NCBI RefSeq assembly: GCF_010731855.1
Contig: NZ_AP022620.1
Coordinates: forward strand, 4,402,001-4,466,000
Direction of reading: 5' to 3'
Source of the DNA: Mycolicibacterium anyangense
Lineage (GTDB): Bacteria > Actinomycetota > Actinomycetes > Mycobacteriales > Mycobacteriaceae
DNA: 64,000 bases
This document shows, one piece after another, positions 61,483 through 64,000 of this stretch. Within the stretch, counting starts at the first letter, position 1. Every line of letters begins with the position of its first letter. The position numbers and the translations under genes are program-made. The notes under the pieces are model-generated. The model did not search any database. It was not told where the DNA came from and saw nothing but the letters and a program-made list of their open reading frames with translations.

Positions 61483-63102
61483 ATGTCGACAGTGTTCAAC
61501 GTGCGCAACCTGGGCTTGCCGAAGATGTCCCGGATGTCGGTCATCATCGGAACCCTCGCGGTGATCCTCGGCCTGGTCGGGGCGTTGGTGGGCTGGCAGC
61601 TCTACAAGAAGATGACCACCAACACGGTGGTGGCGTACTTCTCCGAGGCGCTGGCGCTCTACCCGGGCGACCGCATCCAGATCATGGGCGTCAAGGTCGG
61701 CAACATCGACAAGATCGAGCCGGCCGGCGACAAGATGAAGGTCACCTTCCACTACGCGAACAAGTACAAGGTGCCCGCCGACGCCACCGCGACGATCCTG
61801 AACCCGAGCCTGGTGGCCTCGCGGGTGATCCAGCTGGCGCCGGCCTACACCGGCGGTCCGGTGCTCGCCGACAACGCGGTGATCCCCATCGAGCGCACCC
61901 AGGTGCCGGTGGAGTGGGACGACTTGCGCAACCAGATCTCCGAACTGGTAACCACTTTGGGCCCGACCAAGGACCAGCCCAAGGGCCCGTTCGGTGATGC
62001 ACTCGAGTCCTTCGCCAACGGGCTGGAGGGCAAGGGCGAGCAGATCAACAAGACCTTCCGGGCGCTGTCCGACGCGGTGACCGCGTTGAACGAGGGCCGC
62101 GGTGACTTCTTCGCCGTCCTCAAGAGCCTGGCGCTGTTCGTCAATGCGCTGCACAAGAGCGACCAGCAGTTGGTGGCACTCAATTCCGATCTGGCCACGT
62201 TCACGAACTCGTTCACCGGCAGCGACCAGGAAGTGGCCAACGCGGTCCGCGACATCAACTCGTTGCTGACGACGGCCCGAAAGTTCGTCAACGACAACGG
62301 TTCTGTGCTGAGCAAGGACATCAACAACCTTGCCGACACCACCAACGCATTGATGCAGCCCGACGCCCGCAACGGCATCGAGACGGTGCTACACGTGTAC
62401 CCGACGCTGGCGGCCAACCTGCAGAACATCTATCACCCGACGCATGGGGCCCTGGTCGCGATCCCGACGGTGGCCAGCTTCGCCAACCCGATGCAGTTCC
62501 TCTGCAGCGCGATCCAGGCGGGCAGCCGGTTGGGCTACCAGGATTCGTCGGAGATGTGCGCGCAGTACCTCGCGCCGATCCTCGACGCGATCAAGTTCAA
62601 CTTTCCGCCGTTCGGTGTGAACCAGTTCTCGACAGCGGAGACGCTGCCGAAGTACATCGCCTACTCCGAGCCGCGGCTGCAGCCCCCGCCGGGGTACAAG
62701 GACACGACGGTGCCCGGTATCTGGTCGCGTGACACGCTGTTCTCGCACGGCAACCACGAGGCCGGCTGGATCGTGGCCCCCGGTATGCAGGGTGTCGACG
62801 TGCAGGCGTTCACCGCCAACATGCTTACCCCGGACTCGTTGGCGGCGTTGATGGGCGGACCCGACCCGACGTCGATCCCCCCTGCCGGCCCGCCCGGTGG
62901 CGCCCCGCCGAACTCCTACAGCGAGTACAACCCGCTGCCGCCGCCGTGGTACCCCGGTGCGCCGCCGCCACCGGCGCCTGCGCCGGGTGTCATCCCCGGA
63001 CCGCTGCCGGTTTCGCAGCAGATCAACGGTCCCGCACCGGGTCCCGCGGCCCCGGCTCCGGCCGGCCCGGCGCTGCCCGCTGAGATGGGGGGCGGACAGT
63101 GA
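61483..63102 (+). CDS. mce1D: Mce1D, MlaD-domain subunit
   Basis: A 539-residue Mce protein. Membrane helix (about 18-42), MlaD domain (about 45-125) with AYFSEALALYPGDRIQIMGVKVG, needle helices (about 150-290) and a long end containing YSEYNPLPPPWYPGAPPP. The Pro-rich C-terminus follows the pattern of mycobacterial Mce1D. It starts 3 nt after mce1C; the mce1E start overlaps its stop by 4 nt. Confidence 0.96.
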   Translation: MSTVFNVRNLGLPKMSRMSVIIGTLAVILGLVGALVGWQLYKKMTTNTVVAYFSEALALYPGDRIQIMGVKVGNIDKIEPAGDKMKVTFHYANKYKVPADATATILNPSLVASRVIQLAPAYTGGPVLADNAVIPIERTQVPVEWDDLRNQISELVTTLGPTKDQPKGPFGDALESFANGLEGKGEQINKTFRALSDAVTALNEGRGDFFAVLKSLALFVNALHKSDQQLVALNSDLATFTNSFTGSDQEVANAVRDINSLLTTARKFVNDNGSVLSKDINNLADTTNALMQPDARNGIETVLHVYPTLAANLQNIYHPTHGALVAIPTVASFANPMQFLCSAIQAGSRLGYQDSSEMCAQYLAPILDAIKFNFPPFGVNQFSTAETLPKYIAYSEPRLQPPPGYKDTTVPGIWSRDTLFSHGNHEAGWIVAPGMQGVDVQAFTANMLTPDSLAALMGGPDPTSIPPAGPPGGAPPNSYSEYNPLPPPWYPGAPPPPAPAPGVIPGPLPVSQQINGPAPGPAAPAPAGPALPAEMGGGQ

Positions 63103-64000
63103 GCGCGCTGATGAGTTCGACGCGCCGGTACGGTTGGCGCGCTCTGGTGCTGATCGTCACGGCACTGGTGCTGACGTCCTGCGGTTGGCGCGGTATCGCC
63201 AACGTGCCGCTGCCCGGTGGCCCCGGCAGCGGCAAAGACAAGATGACGGTCTACGTGCAGATGCCGGATACGTTGGCGCTCAACGTCAACAGCCGCGTCC
63301 GGGTGGCTGACGTCTTCGTCGGATCGGTGAAGTCGATCGAGCTGAAGAACTGGATCCCGACGCTGACACTGGATCTGCAGCCGGGAGTCAAGTTGCCCGC
63401 CAACGCGATTGCGCGCATCGGGCAGACGAGCTTGCTGGGTACTCAGCATGTCGAGCTGGATACGCCGCCCGATCCGTCGCCGGAGCCGCTGCGCAACGGT
63501 GCGACCATCCCGCTGAAGAACTCGCAATCGTTCCCCACCACCGAGCGCACCCTGGCCAGCATCGCCACCGTGCTGCGCGGCGGCGGTATCCCGAACCTGG
63601 AAGTGATCCAGACCGAGGTCGCCAACATCCTGTCGGGCAACGCCGACCAGATCCGCGACTTCCTGGGCAAGCTGGACACCTTCACCCAGCAGCTCAACGC
63701 GCAGCGCGAGGACCTGACCCGGGCCATCGACTCGACCAACGAGCTGTTGCAGATCGTGGCGAGCCGTAACAACACCCTGGATCGGGTGTTGACCGAATTC
63801 CCGCCGCTGATCAAGTATTTCGCGGATTCCCGGGACAAGCTGACCGGCGCCGTCGAAGCGTTGGGCCGGTTCAGCAATGTCACCGCCAACACGCTGTCGG
63901 CGGCACGGGCTGATCTCGACACCAACCTGCAGATGCTGCAGCGGCCGCTCAAGCAGCTGGGCAAGGCCGGGCCGTACATGCTCGATGCGCTCAAGCTGGT
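63099..64000 (+). CDS. mce1E: Mce1E lipoprotein (LprK), cut at the window edge
   Basis: The frame is open to the right edge; about 300 codons are visible and the C-terminus is outside the window. GTG 63099 overlaps the mce1D stop. The signal ends in the lipobox VLTSC (C28), so this is a lipid-anchored subunit (LprK in M. tuberculosis). The MlaD domain follows with VYVQMPDTLALNVNSRVRVADVFVG and GQTSLLGTQHVEL, then needle helices. It should complete the Mce1 complex with Mce1F downstream. Confidence 0.93.
   Translation, partial: MSALMSSTRRYGWRALVLIVTALVLTSCGWRGIANVPLPGGPGSGKDKMTVYVQMPDTLALNVNSRVRVADVFVGSVKSIELKNWIPTLTLDLQPGVKLPANAIARIGQTSLLGTQHVELDTPPDPSPEPLRNGATIPLKNSQSFPTTERTLASIATVLRGGGIPNLEVIQTEVANILSGNADQIRDFLGKLDTFTQQLNAQREDLTRAIDSTNELLQIVASRNNTLDRVLTEFPPLIKYFADSRDKLTGAVEALGRFSNVTANTLSAARADLDTNLQMLQRPLKQLGKAGPYMLDALKL

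Noticed and set aside
53302..64000. Calling the mce locus mce4 (sterol importer)
   Set aside because: A GntR regulator plus fadD5 directly before yrbE is the mce1 arrangement; mce4 lacks these.

Overview
The window is a high-GC actinobacterial chromosome segment. It almost certainly comes from a fast-growing Mycobacterium (Mycolicibacterium-type). The evidence is a complete mce1-type operon (GntR regulator, fadD5, yrbE1A/B, mce1A to E), many GTG/TTG starts, leaderless promoters (TANNNT 6-7 nt before the start codon), a mycobacterial-type Dps, and a gene order that from memory follows the M. tuberculosis Rv0135c to Rv0173 backbone with several inserted blocks. I see no rRNA, tRNA, insertion sequence, prophage or CRISPR array.

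Layout. 1-4.2 kb: the end of a secreted-protein pair, two zinc alcohol dehydrogenases, a flavin/F420-type PPOX protein and a papain-fold orphan. 4.2-7.3 kb: TetR regulator, divergent CYP138-like P450 with twin operators, and a convergent MsrB-MsrA fusion. 7.4-10 kb: membrane diguanylate cyclase, then an NTF2-like protein and a short-chain epimerase/dehydrogenase behind a KstR-like palindrome. 10-14.1 kb: copper lipoprotein, L,D-transpeptidase, FAD oxidoreductase, DUF427 protein and HhH glycosylase-like protein. 14.2-18.2 kb: Dps, aquaporin, bicupin and CLC channel. 18.3-22.3 kb: a sulfide/persulfide detoxification operon (TSUP transporter, CstR-type repressor, persulfide dioxygenase-rhodanese, SQR) behind three operators spaced exactly 34 bp apart. 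22.3-28.3 kb: a fructose PTS (HPr, EIIABC, FruK, DeoR regulator) divergent from enzyme I. 28.3-38.6 kb: pirin, FUSC transporter, TetR regulators, aldehyde dehydrogenase, SAM methyltransferase, SDR, HAD hydrolase and EamA exporter. 38.6-44.3 kb: transhydrogenase pntA-pntB, DUF456 protein, ptpB-type phosphatase and acyl-CoA dehydrogenase. 44.3-47.4 kb: three small exported proteins in tandem, divergent from a NarL-type two-component system. 47.4-52 kb: thioesterase, taurine/nitrate-type ABC transporter, LtrA protein and a 36-aa microprotein. 52-64 kb: TetR, SRPBCC protein and the mce1 locus, which runs off the right edge inside mce1E.

How the genes work together. The mce1 block imports and activates lipids: FadD5 makes acyl-CoA, YrbE1A/B form the permease and Mce1A-E the periplasmic conduit. 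FadE2-like dehydrogenase, the SDR, aldehyde dehydrogenase and thioesterase are compatible lipid-processing neighbours. The sulfide operon oxidises H2S to persulfide (SQR), then to sulfite and thiosulfate (dioxygenase-rhodanese), with export by the TSUP protein, under a thiol-sensing repressor. The fructose operon is self-contained. The less explained parts are the tandem exported mini-proteins beside the two-component system, the phased operators, and several palindromes in intergenic DNA. M. tuberculosis gene equivalences are from memory of family and gene order and were not checked by search.
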